Positions 12,337 to 12,799 of a stretch of DNA of 12,799 nucleotides are shown here, piece after piece (within the stretch, counting starts at the first letter, position 1; every line of letters begins with the position of its first letter). A model generated the notes under the pieces. It was given only the letters and a program-made list of their open reading frames with translations. It searched no databases and had not been told where the DNA came from. The stretch is from Acidimicrobiaceae bacterium (GTDB taxonomy: Bacteria > Actinomycetota > Acidimicrobiia > Acidimicrobiales > Ilumatobacteraceae), in the NCBI GenBank assembly GCA_006515795.1, contig VFMC01000034.1, positions 1 to 12,799 of the forward strand, given 5' to 3'. Position numbers and translations under genes: made by a program.

Positions 12337-12799
12337 TCAGCGCAGCGCCGAAACCCCCGCCAGGAAGTTGCCGAGCAGGTCGTGGCCGGCCGCGGTGAGG
12401 ATGCTCTCCGGGTGGAACTGCACCCCTTCGATCGGCATCGAGCGGTGACGCACACCCATCACCATCCCATCGGCAGTGGTCGCCGTGACCTCGAGGCACG
12501 CCGGCACGGTGGAAGGGGCGACCACGAGGCTGTGGTAGCGGGTGGCGATCAGCGGCGATGGCAGACCGGCGAACACGCCGGCGCCCTCGTGCAGCACGGG
12601 TGATGTCTTGCCATGCATCAGCTCGGGCGCCCGTTCGATCGTGGCCCCGAACACGTGGCCGATCGCCTGGTGACCGAGGCAGACCCCGAGCACGGGTACG
12701 CCCCGCTCGCCGAAGGCGCAGATGGCATCGCAGATGATCCCGGCATCTTCCGGACGACCCGGTCCCGGCGACAGCAGCACCGCGTCGTACCCGCCGGCA
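12337..12799 (-). CDS. pabA: Anthranilate/aminodeoxychorismate synthase glutamine amidotransferase subunit (TrpG/PabA), partial
   Basis: The gene enters from the right edge on the minus strand; its first 35 to 45 codons are outside the window. The visible 153 codons hold GGYDAVLLSPGPGRPEDAG (oxyanion-strand region), the nucleophile motif PVLGVCLGHQAIG with Cys at 12681-12679, LMHGKTSPV, RYHSLVV and the catalytic His-Glu in GVQFHPES. The protein ends in LLGNFLAGVSALR. These are all the marks of the class I glutamine amidotransferase that feeds ammonia to TrpE or PabB, making anthranilate or 4-amino-4-deoxychorismate. Sequence alone does not separate TrpG from PabA. A gene of this family faces pknB in M. 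tuberculosis too, where I recall it annotated trpG. It converges on pknB, leaving 15 bases between stops and no clear terminator, only short GC-rich stems such as CGGCG/CGCCG near 12333-12351. Confidence 0.95.
   Translation of the reverse strand, partial: AGGYDAVLLSPGPGRPEDAGIICDAICAFGERGVPVLGVCLGHQAIGHVFGATIERAPELMHGKTSPVLHEGAGVFAGLPSPLIATRYHSLVVAPSTVPACLEVTATTADGMVMGVRHRSMPIEGVQFHPESILTAAGHDLLGNFLAGVSALR

Noticed and set aside
12322..12360. A bidirectional terminator between pknB and the pabA-type gene
   Set aside because: Only short GC-rich stems without T-runs are present, so I could not support it.
10263..12398. 711-codon plus-strand ORF over pknB, and the 390- and 411-codon antisense ORFs in the operon
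   Set aside because: All are long only because stops are rare in G+C-rich DNA; their residues are typical of out-of-frame translation.

Overview
The window comes from a high-G+C actinobacterium. The evidence is a tRNA-Leu(CAG) gene followed by the actinobacterial wall-growth and Ser/Thr-kinase cluster in the order fhaA, fhaB, pstP, rodA-pbpA and pknB, with a convergent pabA/trpG-type amidotransferase. From memory, Mycobacterium tuberculosis has the same neighbourhood, with leuT beside fhaA and trpG beside pknB. Three things differ from that layout here: pknA is absent, rodA and pbpA form one reading frame, and both PstP and PknB end in threonine-rich tails. An Acidimicrobiia-like (Ilumatobacter or Microthrix type) lineage is my guess; it is not shown by the sequence.

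Bases 1 to about 4760 look like one end of an integrative, mobilizable or conjugative element. From the left edge they hold the N-terminus of a MobF (TrwC/TraA-type) relaxase on the minus strand, cut by the window edge; a strong hairpin just upstream of it, possibly oriT; an excisionase-like HTH gene on the minus strand; a divergent promoter region with a perfect inverted-repeat operator; an XRE-like HTH regulator; and a tyrosine integrase whose core-binding domain carries an HTH-like insert. Probable cargo follows: a 56-aa membrane protein, a 65-aa ORF, a protein with a HEPN-like R-x4-H motif, and a 118-aa lipoprotein. An array of 11 to 12-bp-spaced direct repeats, possibly integrase arm sites, lies just before the 3' side of the tRNA-Leu gene, which is the likely attachment site. 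The far end of the element is outside the window.

Bases 4762 to 4887 hold the minus-strand tRNA-Leu with its own promoter and rho-independent terminator. Bases 4956 to 12321 form a tightly packed plus-strand operon whose first four genes overlap by 1 to 4 bases. The inferred logic is that PknB senses the wall through four extracellular PASTA domains, PstP reverses its phosphorylation, FhaA and FhaB read phosphothreonine marks, and the RodA-PbpA fusion polymerises and crosslinks lateral-wall peptidoglycan. A partial pabA/trpG-type gene enters from the right on the minus strand and ends 15 bases from the pknB stop.
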